This document shows positions 1 through 8,806 of a DNA stretch of 64,000 bases, one piece after another. Below the pieces are notes generated by a model, which saw nothing but the letters and a program-made list of their open reading frames with translations, had not been told where the DNA came from and made no database searches. The stretch is from assembly GCA_020637805.1 (NCBI GenBank), contig JACKJU010000013.1, forward strand, positions 26,376 to 90,375, read 5' to 3'. Numbering within the stretch: the stretch's first letter is position 1; each line of letters begins with the position of its first letter. The stretch is from Nitratireductor sp. (lineage in GTDB: Bacteria; Pseudomonadota; Alphaproteobacteria; Rhizobiales; Rhizobiaceae). Made by a program: the position numbers and the translations under genes.

Positions 1-1342
1 GCGTCGAGCCAACTTCCGCGGCGAGATCGGAGAATTTCGCCTTCACCATATCAGCGTCAAGCGCCTGGTCTTGTTCAGGGCCGAAGATGGCCGGAAAGAA
101 CTCCGGCCTGAGCTTGCCGACCATGACGTTTGCGTCGGTCACGGCAAGCGGCCCGCCGCGCCTGTAGCAGGCGGGACCGGGGTTGGCGCCAGCGGAATCA
201 GGTCCGGCCTGGAAGCGGCCATCGCGGAAATGCAGGATCGAACCGCCTCCGGCGGCAACCGTGTGGATGCGCATCATGGGAGCACGCATGCGAACGCCAG
301 CAACCTCGGTTTCGAAGGCACGTTCCAGTTCGCCGTCATAGTGCGAGACATCGGTCGAGGTGCCGCCCATGTCGAAGCCGATCATTTTTTCGAAACCGGC
401 AAGGCGAGAGGTTTCGACCGCGCCTACCACGCCGCCCGCAGGACCGGACAGGATAGCGTCCTTGCCCTGGAACAGTTCGGCTGCCGTCAAGCCTCCCGAA
501 GACATCATGAACATCAGTTTGGGTTCCGCAGAGCCATCCGGCTCTGCGTCCGTTCGCGGGCTTGCGCCCTGGCTGGCCGCCAGGCCTTGCCCTGCCACGG
601 AGGGAGACGCGCTTTGCTCCCCGGTTTCGATGCCGAGTTCGGCGCTTACCTGCTCGACATAGCGGCGAAGGATTGGCGAGAGATAGGCGTCCACGACTGC
701 GGTATCGCCGCGCCCTATCAGCTTGACCAGCGGCGAAACCTCGTGGCTGACCGAGACCTGCGGGAAGCCCGCAGCGCGCGCCAGTTCCGCTATGCGTTTC
801 TCGTGGTCAGGATATTTCCATGCGTGCATCAGAACGATGGCGAGGGACTTTGTGCCTGCACCCGAGACCGCTTCGAGCGCGCTGGTGACTTCGGCTTCGT
901 CCAGCGGTTTTTCCACTGTGCCATCAGCACGGATGCGTTCGTTGATCTCGACAACCTGCGCGTAGAGCAATTCCGGCTTGAGGACTTCCTTCGCGAAAAT
1001 GTCGGGCCTGGCCTGATACCCGATCTCGAGGCCGTCGCCAAAACCCCTGGTAATCAAGAGTGCGGTCGGCTCACCCTTGCGCTCGAGCAAGGCGTTCGTT
1101 GCGACTGTCGTGCCCATCTTCACCGTGGCGATACGATGGGCAGGCACTGCTTCGCCCTTTTTCACACCGAGCAGGTCGCGGATGCCCTGTACGGCAGCGT
1201 CGCGATAGGCTTCTGGGTTTTCGGAGAGCAGCTTGTGGGGATGGAGCGTCCCATCGGGGGCGCGGCCGACGATATCGGTGAAGGTGCCGCCCCGGTCGAT
1301 CCAGAAATCCCACTTGCCGGTGCTCATGCTGTTGTCGAGCAT
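1..1342 (-). CDS. Hydantoinase A / 5-oxoprolinase-type protein (3' end missing)
   Basis: ATP-dependent amidohydrolase subunit of the HyuA/oxoprolinase family, which opens cyclic amides such as 5-oxoproline or hydantoins in the cytoplasm. The gene leaves the window through the left edge, so only about 447 N-terminal residues are present. The translation shows the family phosphate loop [13 protein letters not shown] near residue 13, [12 protein letters not shown] near 75, [10 protein letters not shown] near 298 and [11 protein letters not shown] near 324. The start at 1342 follows GGAGAAGG at 1349-1356; an in-frame ATG at 1327 is the alternative. Residues ~237-273 (positions ~521-630) are an Ala/Ser/Gly-rich stretch I do not expect in the family, and its DNA holds an inverted repeat (528-535/540-547). 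The substrate cannot be set from this fragment, and whether a HyuB half is fused or separate is not visible. Confidence 0.9.
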   Translation of the reverse strand, partial: MLDNSMSTGKWDFWIDRGGTFTDIVGRAPDGTLHPHKLLSENPEAYRDAAVQGIRDLLGVKKGEAVPAHRIATVKMGTTVATNALLERKGEPTALLITRGFGDGLEIGYQARPDIFAKEVLKPELLYAQVVEINERIRADGTVEKPLDEAEVTSALEAVSGAGTKSLAIVLMHAWKYPDHEKRIAELARAAGFPQVSVSHEVSPLVKLIGRGDTAVVDAYLSPILRRYVEQVSAELGIETGEQSASPSVAGQGLAASQGASPRTDAEPDGSAEPKLMFMMSSGGLTAAELFQGKDAILSGPAGGVVGAVETSRLAGFEKMIGFDMGGTSTDVSHYDGELERAFETEVAGVRMRAPMMRIHTVAAGGGSILHFRDGRFQAGPDSAGANPGPACYRRGGPLAVTDANVMVGKLRPEFFPAIFGPEQDQALDADMVKAKFSDLAAEVGST

Positions 1343-1541
1343 TCTCGCCTTCTCCGATCCTGCGTGCTTCATCTTGCATTCATCTGCAATCTGTCAAAGC
1401 TTGTGCACGATCACAAGAACGCTCTGGAGCAATTCCCGTTTTTGACAAAACCGAAAGACCCGGATTGCGAAAACGAGTTCAGTTCCTTATCGAATCCATC
1501 CATGTGCATCACCAGATGGCATGATCGAGGAGCCAGCAAAC

Positions 1542-1934
1542 ATGAGCAGAATACCCACTGGGAGCCTTTTGGCGGCAGCACTTCTTTTTGCGGCTCCCGC
1601 ACTTGCCGATGAGCAGCCCGACCTGACGGGGAGCGAATGGGGCTATCCGGGCAAGGACAGGCCGTTCATTGTCTTCCGGTCCGAGATGCGGCTGGTGGGA
1701 AATGGTGGCTGCAACAATTTTTTCGGCAACTGGCAGGTGCATGACGGCGACCAGCTGGAGCTTGGTCCGATCGGTGCCACCCGGATGGCATGTTCACCTG
1801 AAATCATGAAACAGGAAACGGAATTCCTCGCCAGGCTGGAGGCGGTAACTTCCTATCGCATTGTCGAGGACAGAATTCAGTTGTTCTCGAACGGCGTGCC
1901 GTGGACGGAGATGGAGCGCCGCGACCGCGATTGA
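1542..1934 (+). CDS. META-domain (HslJ-like) secreted protein
   Basis: Predicted 130-residue exported protein. Residues 1-22 form a signal peptide (hydrophobic LLAAALLFAAPALA, probable cleavage after ALA). The rest is a single META/HslJ domain, recognised by VGNGGCNNFFGNW and, about 15 residues later, TRMAC, which match the G-x-GCN-x-F-x-G and T-x-M-x-C signatures. The two Cys could form a disulphide in the periplasm. Start: ATG at 1542 has GAGG nearby at 1527-1530; an ATG at 1521 would add seven residues before the signal peptide and is less likely. Family members are linked to stress resistance and inhibitor tolerance, but the molecular role is unknown. The gene stands alone, convergent with the TadG-like gene. 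Confidence 0.85.
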   Translation: MSRIPTGSLLAAALLFAAPALADEQPDLTGSEWGYPGKDRPFIVFRSEMRLVGNGGCNNFFGNWQVHDGDQLELGPIGATRMACSPEIMKQETEFLARLEAVTSYRIVEDRIQLFSNGVPWTEMERRDRD

Positions 1935-1975
1935 ACTCGCCACTGCCTGCGATCCGATGTCTGTTTCTGCAGTAT

Positions 1976-3283
1976 CTAGCGCATCAGTGCGACGTGCGAG
2001 TTCCAGATGCGTTCGGAAATGTTGCTGAAAATGCCATTCAGGTCGTCTGCCTTCTTGGCCGTGTAGAAATGCGTGTTTTGGTCCGTGGCGCATTTCTTCA
2101 GCGTTGCGACGCTGCCCTGTATGAGCCGGATCGTGTATATCTCGATGTCCTGTGCCTTGGCGTTTTCGCAGGTCGCTTCCATTGCCTTGTCGACATCGTT
2201 GGTCTTGCCGCCCTCGCTCATGATGCGGCTTGACGTGTTGTCGCCGTCGGTCAGGAAAATGATGATCTTCTGCGGCGCCTTCATTGCATTTATCTGCTTG
2301 TACGGCTCGGTGTTGTTGAGCGTGTTCATCGCCCAGACCATGCCAATATTGGTGTTGGTCGCGCCGTTGGGGTTGAGCGCATCGATCCCTGCAAAAATGG
2401 TGTCCGTATTGGTCGTAAGGGGAATGACCTGCTGCTGGTTCGGACAGTAGTCATAGGCCTGGTGGTTCGCAGGCAGGTTTTCGTAGCGGCTTTCGGCGAC
2501 AGTGGGGGTGTTGTCGTTGTTGTCGTAGGCGGCGGCCCGGTCCCAGACGCACCCTTCCCAATCGTATTGCATCCATTTCCATTTGTTGTAGGGACTGGTG
2601 ATCCTGATGAAGTCGGAACTGTCGAAGCTCTTGTCGATGCGAACGGAGTCTGTGAACGGCACGAGCGCGAACCGGATCTTGTTCTTCTCGCCAGAATTCT
2701 TTGGCGTGATTTCCTTGACGAAATTGGTGGCGGCTTCCTTGAGAACGTCCATCTTGGTCGGGTCACCGGAATTCTTCTTGCCTTTGCCCTTGCTATTTCC
2801 GGTCTCCGCCATTGATCCGGTGGTGTCGACGGCCAGCGCAATGGCCAGGCTCGAGATTCCGATTCCCGCCTGCGAAAGCGTTTTTGGACGCAGCGTCGAG
2901 AAGTCCTGGCCAACCAGTTTTCCGACAAGGTTGAGCATGGTTGTATGATTGTCCGCCTCGACGCTCAAGGTGACCTTGATCCCGTCGTTGATATCGGCGG
3001 AGGCTTTCAGCTTTTTTTCGTTGTAGCTGCCTGTGTAATTTGCCTTGAAGTTTTCCTTGGCCAGTTCTTCCAGTTCCGCGGCAGAACCACCCGAATTGCG
3101 GTAGCGGATGACGGCGGCAAGTGTTGCCGTATCGGCTGCATCCTGCAACTGCGCCTTGACCTGGGTCATGCGCGTATAGTCGATGGCAAGACCTGCCATG
3201 CCGAAGAGCGGCACGCTCGCCAGGGCAAACCAGAGGGCGAAATTGCCCGAGGTCGATGAAAGAAAGTTGCAGAGCTTTTTCAT
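1976..3283 (-). CDS. TadG-like pilus-assembly protein with von Willebrand factor A domain
   Basis: 435-residue membrane-anchored protein. Residues ~12-35 hold one transmembrane segment (FALWFALASVPLFGMAGLAI) followed by DYTRM and an Ala/Gln-rich helix, the N-terminal pattern of the TadE/TadG pseudopilin-like family. From residue ~150 there is a von Willebrand A domain with a metal-site motif VDTTGSM (DxTGS in place of DxSxS) and IIFLTDGDN further on. Such proteins sit in the inner membrane with the domain outside and belong to Flp/Tad pilus or surface-adhesion systems. No other tad gene is nearby, so this is an orphan copy. The start at 3283 was chosen because the in-frame extension upstream to 3439 has no family resemblance. 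The ribosome site is weak. Confidence 0.83.
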   Translation of the reverse strand: MKKLCNFLSSTSGNFALWFALASVPLFGMAGLAIDYTRMTQVKAQLQDAADTATLAAVIRYRNSGGSAAELEELAKENFKANYTGSYNEKKLKASADINDGIKVTLSVEADNHTTMLNLVGKLVGQDFSTLRPKTLSQAGIGISSLAIALAVDTTGSMAETGNSKGKGKKNSGDPTKMDVLKEAATNFVKEITPKNSGEKNKIRFALVPFTDSVRIDKSFDSSDFIRITSPYNKWKWMQYDWEGCVWDRAAAYDNNDNTPTVAESRYENLPANHQAYDYCPNQQQVIPLTTNTDTIFAGIDALNPNGATNTNIGMVWAMNTLNNTEPYKQINAMKAPQKIIIFLTDGDNTSSRIMSEGGKTNDVDKAMEATCENAKAQDIEIYTIRLIQGSVATLKKCATDQNTHFYTAKKADDLNGIFSNISERIWNSHVALMR

Positions 3284-3483
3284 GATCCGGAAACCGTCTA
3301 AATTAGAAACGCCCGCGATCAATACAGGGTTTTGGGTTAGGGAAACTTGAATACGCCGGGTTTTGTAGGTTCCGATTGCCAACGTGTTTAAGGTGGCGTT
3401 AACGGCTGCGGCAAAATTGTCTCTACCGGTCAAAGGCAAACTTTTCGGTTCACCGTGACTGGCGATTCGCCTACATACCCCTC

Positions 3484-4182
3484 ATGTCGGTCTGGGAACG
3501 CATCAGCCAGTTTGTCTCGAACGCCGCCGGGGATGTCATTTCCGGGCTGGCGGAGGCCATTCGCACCATGTTTTCCGGCGACCCGGAAACGCGCCGCCAG
3601 GTTTCGTTTTCCGTTGCGATCATTGCGCTTTCGGCAAAGATGGCGAAGGCGGACGGGATCGTGACCGAAGACGAGGTCGATGCCTTTCGCGAACTGTTCG
3701 ACATTCCGCAAAGCGAGATCGGAAACGTTTCGAGGTTGTACAACCTGGCGCGGCAGGATGTTGCCGGGTTCGACCATTACGCGCACCAGGTCAAGAACCT
3801 GTTCCCCGATGATCCCGACATCCTCCAGGATGTTCTGGACGGGCTGTTCTACATAGCCAAGGCAGACGGCGTACTGCATGAACTCGAGCTCGAATTCATC
3901 CGGCACGTGGCCGGGATATTCGAGGTCGAGGGCAGGGCGTTTCAGCGCCTGAAACTGCGTCACGTCCACGGTTCTCACGGCAGTGCATGGGAAGAACTGG
4001 GTGCCGATCCGGACTGGGACAACGACACGCTGAAACGGCACTTCCGGAAACTCGCTGCGGAAAACCACCCCGATCGCATGATGGCGCGGGGCGTGCCGCC
4101 GGAATTCCTGAAGATCGCCAATGACCGGCTGGCGGAGATCAACCGAGCCTGGGACGAGATACGTGCGGAGCGGGGCATATGA
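3484..4182 (+). CDS. DjlA-like co-chaperone: TerB-like domain plus C-terminal J domain
   Basis: 232 residues. Residues ~40-150 are a TerB/DjlA-type helical domain with two acidic repeats (KMAKADGIVTEDEVDAF and IAKADGVLHELELEFI). Residues ~165-232 are a J domain with the HPD motif intact in ENHPDRM, so it should stimulate the ATPase of DnaK. E. coli DjlA has a membrane anchor, which this protein lacks; the soluble form is common in alphaproteobacteria. Its TGA overlaps the ATG of the amidase gene by four bases (4179-4182), which suggests translational coupling and a possible shared role in envelope stress or wall turnover. The ribosome site before 3484 is poor. Confidence 0.88.
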   Translation: MSVWERISQFVSNAAGDVISGLAEAIRTMFSGDPETRRQVSFSVAIIALSAKMAKADGIVTEDEVDAFRELFDIPQSEIGNVSRLYNLARQDVAGFDHYAHQVKNLFPDDPDILQDVLDGLFYIAKADGVLHELELEFIRHVAGIFEVEGRAFQRLKLRHVHGSHGSAWEELGADPDWDNDTLKRHFRKLAAENHPDRMMARGVPPEFLKIANDRLAEINRAWDEIRAERGI

Positions 4183-4934
4183 CGTTGCGCGCTGATACCG
4201 TTCTCGATTGCGAGGTGCGCCGGGCGGTCAATTTCAACGAACGGCGTGTGGATGCGATCGACATGCTGGTGCTGCACTATACCGGCATGCCCGATGGCGA
4301 GCAGGCACTGAACTGGCTTTGCGTGGAAGAAAGCCAGGTATCCTGCCACTATCTGGTGCACGAGGACGGCCGCGTGGTGCAAATGGTGCCCGAGGCGTGC
4401 CGGGCCTGGCACGCCGGCGTATCGAGCTGGCGCGGCCATGAAGACATCAACTCGCGTTCCGTGGGGATCGAGATCGTCAACCCGGGCCATGAGTTCGGCT
4501 ATCCGGAGTTTCCCGAAGTCCAGATGGCGGCAGTAACGGCGCTTTGTGCCGACATCGTCGAGCGCAACCGGATCGAGCCGCGCAATGTTGTCGGCCATTC
4601 GGACGTGGCACCGGGCCGCAAGCAGGACCCCGGCGAGAAATTCGACTGGAAGCGGCTGCATGAAGCAGGCATCGGTCTGCTGGTCGATCCGGCACCGGTT
4701 TCGGGCGGGCGCTTCCTGTCGGAAGGCGAAAGCGGAACCCCGGTTGCCGCGCTTCAGTCGATGCTTGCAATGTATGGCTACGGGATCGAGGCAAGCGGCG
4801 ATTTCGACATGAAGACACGCCAGTGTGTTACCGCATTCCAGCAGCATTTCAGGCAGGAGCGCGTGGATGGCGTGGCGGATTCTTCCACCATGGACACGCT
4901 CTACAGGCTGCTCCAGCTCGTTCTCGTCGCCTGA
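4179..4934 (+). CDS. N-acetylmuramoyl-L-alanine amidase (AmpD/AmiD type) with peptidoglycan-binding domain
   Basis: 251 residues, cleaving the bond between N-acetylmuramic acid and the stem peptide. The Ami_2 domain spans residues ~20-165: first zinc His in MLVLHYTG, the later pair in VVGHSDVAPGRKQDPG, and the catalytic Glu region VGIEIVN. Residues ~185-245 form a peptidoglycan-binding (PG_binding_1) module with three helices (VAALQSMLAMYGYGIEASG, then a TAFQQHF helix). No signal peptide is evident, so it may act on recycled fragments in the cytoplasm like AmpD. The start overlaps the stop of the DjlA-like gene. The family is clear; the exact substrate, whether free anhydro-muropeptide or intact wall, is inference. 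Confidence 0.9.
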   Translation: MTLRADTVLDCEVRRAVNFNERRVDAIDMLVLHYTGMPDGEQALNWLCVEESQVSCHYLVHEDGRVVQMVPEACRAWHAGVSSWRGHEDINSRSVGIEIVNPGHEFGYPEFPEVQMAAVTALCADIVERNRIEPRNVVGHSDVAPGRKQDPGEKFDWKRLHEAGIGLLVDPAPVSGGRFLSEGESGTPVAALQSMLAMYGYGIEASGDFDMKTRQCVTAFQQHFRQERVDGVADSSTMDTLYRLLQLVLVA

Positions 4935-5102
4935 AACAAGTCCTTTGACATGCAAATTGCCGTTTCACGCGATGTTACAGTTGCGTGACGAAGTTATTGC
5001 AGCACCACATTCTGGACGATGTTGGGCATCATTCCGGCGCCGCACTTGGGGTCAGCACAGCCATTGAGCGTGTGCTGCCGAACCAAAAGGGGTTTCAACA
5101 CG

Positions 5103-5984
5103 ATGATGAACGTATTTCGCAGCGCAGGGTTCCTGCGCACAGTCGCCGTTGCGACACTCGTTTCTGCCGTTGCGGCAGCCATTCCGGCAAGCGCCAGCGC
5201 GGCAGATGCAGCTCTCGAAATCATGCGAAAGCAGAGCCAGAGCCTTTCCATCAAGAAAGGCACCAAGGGCGTCTATGCCTACAAGTCCCAAAATGGGGTC
5301 CAGAACGGAAACCTGGATTCCGCCGGATCGAGTGGCGATCCGAAAATGAGCCAATGGGCCGAATACTGGGAACAGTATCGCGCCGAACAGAAGGCAGCCT
5401 ACGAGGAGCGGATGGAAAAATACCGCAGCGCTTCCAAGCCGGCCGCCGGGTCAAATGCATCCTCCAAGGACATGAAAAGCGCGAATGCCTCGGTGAAGAA
5501 GTCGTTCGGCCAGCTGATGGAAGACTATCGCAAGCGTTACACGCTTTCGATCCGCCCGCAGGGCTCTGCCGGTAAGTCAGCAGCAGCACAGGATTCTGCT
5601 GCGGCATCGAAGGGCAAGCGTTCAAGCTTTGACAGCATCATTGCGAGGCATGCGAGCGCCAACGGCATTCCGCTTTCGCTGGCCCATGCCGTTGTGAAGG
5701 TGGAGAGCGCCTACAGGCCGAACGTACGCGGAAGCGCAGGCGAAATCGGTCTCATGCAGCTCAAACTGTCGACGGCCCGGATGATGGGATACCGGGGTTC
5801 CGCCAAGGGACTTTATGACCCCGAGACGAACATCAAGTACGGCATGCTCTATCTTGGCAAGGCCCGCCAGCTTGCCGGTGGCACCACTTGCGGCACGATT
5901 TTGAAGTACAATGCCGGGCATGGCGCCAAGCGGATGAACCCGGTTTCGTCTCGCTATTGCAGCAAGGTGAAGCGTCTTATCTGA
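5103..5984 (+). CDS. Secreted lytic transglycosylase (SLT domain)
   Basis: 293-residue exported wall enzyme. The signal peptide ends near residue 34 (AAIPASASA). A charged, Ser/Lys/Ala-rich linker runs to about residue 170. The C-terminal SLT domain starts at SIIARHASANGIPLSLAHAV, has the catalytic Glu in VKVESAYRPN, the GLMQL motif that follows it, and ends with a two-Cys tail (TTCGTILKYNAGH, SSRYC). It cleaves MurNAc-GlcNAc bonds to give 1,6-anhydro products. ATG codons at 5103 and 5106 follow AAAGGGG at 5088-5094; reading up to 5019 would add an implausible leader. It stands alone between the amidase gene and a strong terminator. Confidence 0.88.
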   Translation: MMNVFRSAGFLRTVAVATLVSAVAAAIPASASAADAALEIMRKQSQSLSIKKGTKGVYAYKSQNGVQNGNLDSAGSSGDPKMSQWAEYWEQYRAEQKAAYEERMEKYRSASKPAAGSNASSKDMKSANASVKKSFGQLMEDYRKRYTLSIRPQGSAGKSAAAQDSAAASKGKRSSFDSIIARHASANGIPLSLAHAVVKVESAYRPNVRGSAGEIGLMQLKLSTARMMGYRGSAKGLYDPETNIKYGMLYLGKARQLAGGTTCGTILKYNAGHGAKRMNPVSSRYCSKVKRLI

Positions 5985-6064
5985 CGCAGGGCTGCATTGT
6001 CTGACGCAGGGCCGCATCGCGAGCGTATAATCCACCGCAGCTCTGAAGAAGCAGAAGTGTTTGA

Positions 6065-6090
6065 GGAGGGGCAGGTCTGCCCCTCCTTTT
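6065..6090 (+). terminator. Intrinsic terminator of the transglycosylase gene
   Basis: Perfect 10-bp stem GGAGGGGCAG / CTGCCCCTCC (6065-6074 with 6077-6086) followed by TTTT. It lies 80 bases after the transglycosylase stop and just before the 3' end of the convergent Ig-like gene. No T-run on the other strand, so it should act on plus-strand transcripts. Confidence 0.85.
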
Positions 6091-6092
6091 CG

Positions 6093-6503
6093 TCATTTGA
6101 CATCAAAGACGAAATTATGAGCACTGGCTCTCTTCTGCGAGGTCTCTACATGCATGGGATAATAGAAGGTGACCTTTCCACGGTCGCGTCCGGTAAATCC
6201 GGGATCGGGCCGGTAGCTCATCTCGAGGCCATGACCGATCTTGCCCTTGCACCGGGTTTTCTCGAAGGGTGCAGATATCTTGCGGATTGAAATCTTGCCG
6301 TGCGCGGGCTGTACGATCTTGTAGGTCGGAATGGGGCCGCTGTAGCAGGTGGCGACGTTGTAGGTCTGGATCATGCCAAGCTTCGTTTGCTGGCCTTTCT
6401 TGATGTCGTATCGATAGTTTGCCGCTGCAGCCGTACCGCAGGCTGCAAGGAGTGCAGCCGAAACCAGTATTGCGCGCAAGGCTGATCGTTTCCCCTGTGC
6501 CAT
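6093..6503 (-). CDS. Small secreted protein with one Ig-like (cadherin-like) repeat
   Basis: 136 residues. Residues 1-27 are a signal peptide (LRAILVSAALLAACGTAAAA). The mature part looks like a single bacterial Ig-like repeat: a PAHGKISI strand followed 28 residues later by YRPDPGFTGRDRG and VTFYY, which match the P-x-HG and Y-x-P-x-x-GF-x-G-x-D signatures of repeats common in large adhesins. Two Cys (ATCYSG and KTRCKG) could pair in the periplasm. ACG near residue 20 resembles a weak lipobox, so a lipoprotein is possible. Start at 6503 chosen from the signal peptide; reading further up gives no sensible leader. Function unknown; a lone repeat of this type is unusual. Confidence 0.75.
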   Translation of the reverse strand: MAQGKRSALRAILVSAALLAACGTAAAANYRYDIKKGQQTKLGMIQTYNVATCYSGPIPTYKIVQPAHGKISIRKISAPFEKTRCKGKIGHGLEMSYRPDPGFTGRDRGKVTFYYPMHVETSQKRASAHNFVFDVK

Positions 6504-6655
6504 GAATGAATTCCCGAATTGCCGATTGAGTAAGTGGTGAGGAGCGGCTTGCCGCCCGCTCAAACTCACTACCCGGCGCATGGATGCACAACCCCCCAAA
6601 ACGGGGGGGGCGAGTGCAGCATGCATGTTTCGGGGTTGCCTGACCGTTGCTGGCG

Positions 6656-7519
6656 TCAGAGATACCGGCCCAGGAAATCATCCACTGCGCGAGTGGCCGG
6701 ATCATTGGCGCTGCGGCCGATCGAACTGTTGATCGAGATGTGGTTGTAGCGGCTGCCATCGAAGCGGATCACCGGGTTGCCTGCGGCCTGCAGCCTGTCG
6801 GCAAAATGCTTCGAGATGGCCGCGCGGTTCCTGCCACCCGACCACATGACAAGGGTGGGAGGCTGGCGGCGATTGCCGACATAGCTGATCGGCGACCACT
6901 TGGTCCATTTGTCGCTGCGGTCGAGAGCCGAATAGAGGCCGGGTATGCGGCCGCTGTTGATCTGCGACAGGAAGGCGAGGTCGTAGGCGCCCGTGTCGTT
7001 GCAGACAAGGGCACGTACGCGTCGGGTTGCACCCGATAGCGATGCGAGTGCGGAAAGATGGCAGCCGGCCGAATGGCCCATCAGGGCGATGCGCGAACCA
7101 TTGCCGCCGAAATTGCCGCCGTTGACGGCCATCCAGTCAACGGCCTGTGCCACCTGGAGCGCCTGTTGTTCTGCATTTGCCGAGGGATAAAGCGTGTAGC
7201 CTACCGAAGCGACGAGATAGCCGCGCTTGGTAAAATAGGACGCTATTGACCCTACCTTGCGCTTCGAACCCATGCGCCAAGCACCACCATGTACATACAT
7301 GAGGATTGGCGCGGCTGTCTGGCCGCCGGCCGCGGGATAGATGTCGAGCGTGTTCAGCCCGTAGCTGATGTTCTTCATGCCGCGGGCATGCGCGGGCAGG
7401 GCGCTGATGAACGGCATGGTCAAGGCGGCGGCAACTCCACCGGCACGTGCGCCCGAAGCCAGGATTTCGCGTCTGGTGGCGGGTGCGTCAAACAGGGGGA
7501 AAGTTTTTTTCGTTGTCAT
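6656..7519 (-). CDS. Exported alpha/beta hydrolase (esterase/lipase, BD-FAE-like)
   Basis: 287 residues, predicted serine hydrolase acting outside the cytoplasm. The N-terminus carries a twin-Arg-like export signal (TRREILASGARAGGVAAAL) ending near ALPAHA at residue ~45. The oxyanion-hole motif HGGAW is at residues 77-81 and the nucleophile elbow GHSAG has Ser150. A likely catalytic His is in NHISIN near residue 265; the acidic partner is not certain. The fold and motifs fit esterases of the hormone-sensitive-lipase or kynurenine-formamidase-like group. AAAGG upstream of the ATG at 7519 may serve as ribosome site. Substrate unknown. It is monocistronic, with the strand switching to rnpB downstream of its promoter side. 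Confidence 0.83.
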   Translation of the reverse strand: MTTKKTFPLFDAPATRREILASGARAGGVAAALTMPFISALPAHARGMKNISYGLNTLDIYPAAGGQTAAPILMYVHGGAWRMGSKRKVGSIASYFTKRGYLVASVGYTLYPSANAEQQALQVAQAVDWMAVNGGNFGGNGSRIALMGHSAGCHLSALASLSGATRRVRALVCNDTGAYDLAFLSQINSGRIPGLYSALDRSDKWTKWSPISYVGNRRQPPTLVMWSGGRNRAAISKHFADRLQAAGNPVIRFDGSRYNHISINSSIGRSANDPATRAVDDFLGRYL

Positions 7520-7718
7520 CGGATGAGAGCCTTTGGCTTTGCGTGCCTACCGGGGAAAAGGTTGCCGCAGATAATCGCCGAATTGTCGCTGCGCCGGATT
7601 AACGGGTGGTAAACCATGTCACCCGGTCCGAATGCTGGCGGCAGTTATCCGGCTTTGAATCATGCATCTAACCCGCGATTTCGGCAACAGCGTGTTTTGA
7701 TCTCGCGGATGCTTTCTA

Positions 7719-7748
7719 TTGACCGCCACAAAGCTAAAAGCGTAAGCC
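7719..7748 (+). promoter_or_regulatory. Candidate rnpB promoter
   Basis: TTGACC at 7719-7724 resembles a sigma-70 -35 box. A 17-18 base spacer leads to TAAGCC at 7743-7748, a weak -10, seven bases before the expected 5' end of the RNase P RNA. The spacing is right but the -10 is poor. Confidence 0.4.
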
Positions 7749-7754
7749 TTTCGC

Positions 7755-8174
<420 letters not shown>

Positions 8175-8225
8175 ATTTTTTCCAGGCGTGCTAGCCTGAC
8201 GCCCGGATATTCGGAGAGCCGCCGC

Positions 8226-8618
8226 CTACAGCGCACTCCAGATTGTCCAAACGGCGAACAGGCCGTTGGCGACGAGCGTGCAGAACACGGCGAAGGAACC
8301 CAGATCCTTGGCTTCCTTGCCGTATTGCGAGATTTCCGGCGACGTGCGGTCGATGATGAGTTCGATTGCCGTGTTGAGCGCTTCAACTGCAAAGGTGAGC
8401 AGGAAGAGGCAGATGCTGATCACATAGGCCTGCGCATTGACGCCCACGAAGGCGTAGACAATGAGCACGATGATGCCAGCGACCAGTTCCTGCCGGAACG
8501 CGGATTCCCCCACGGCCCTGTTGAGACCTCCCAGGGAATAGCGGGTGGCCGCGAAAAGGTGAGCCACACCGTGTTTCTTCGACTCCGGGTCGAAAAGCTC
8601 GTCCTCATTTCCAGTCAT
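8226..8618 (-). CDS. dgkA: Diacylglycerol kinase
   Basis: 130-residue inner-membrane enzyme that phosphorylates diacylglycerol to phosphatidate, recycling the lipid left by periplasmic glucan or LPS modification. Three transmembrane helices can be seen (LVAGIIVLIVYAFVGV, YVISICLFLLTFAVEAL, FAVFCTLVANGLFAVWTIW). The family signature EALNTAIELIIDR (residues ~79-91) and the following EAKDLGS are intact, and the length is normal. The ribosome site AAGGAAA precedes the ATG at 8618. The gene is convergent with rnpB and divergent from the AEC transporter gene. Confidence 0.95.
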   Translation of the reverse strand: MTGNEDELFDPESKKHGVAHLFAATRYSLGGLNRAVGESAFRQELVAGIIVLIVYAFVGVNAQAYVISICLFLLTFAVEALNTAIELIIDRTSPEISQYGKEAKDLGSFAVFCTLVANGLFAVWTIWSAL

Positions 8619-8806
8619 GACATTTCCTTGCAGCGAGAAAACTTCGAATCGGCTTCCGTCTGACTAGATGCCTCATATCTCAGAATTGTGTAGGGGCGCA
8701 CAAAGGGATGAATGCGGCGGCAGAAATGCCGTTTGGTGCTGGACAAGCAAGCCCGGTTCCGTTCAATCATGGGAAATTCCTCCCGCGTTTGTCCGAAAAA
8801 TCCCAA

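Noticed and set aside
71..1612. 513-codon open frame on the plus strand
   Set aside because: It is antisense to the oxoprolinase gene, whose conserved motifs are on the minus strand. Long antisense frames are common in GC-rich DNA, and this one has no domain.
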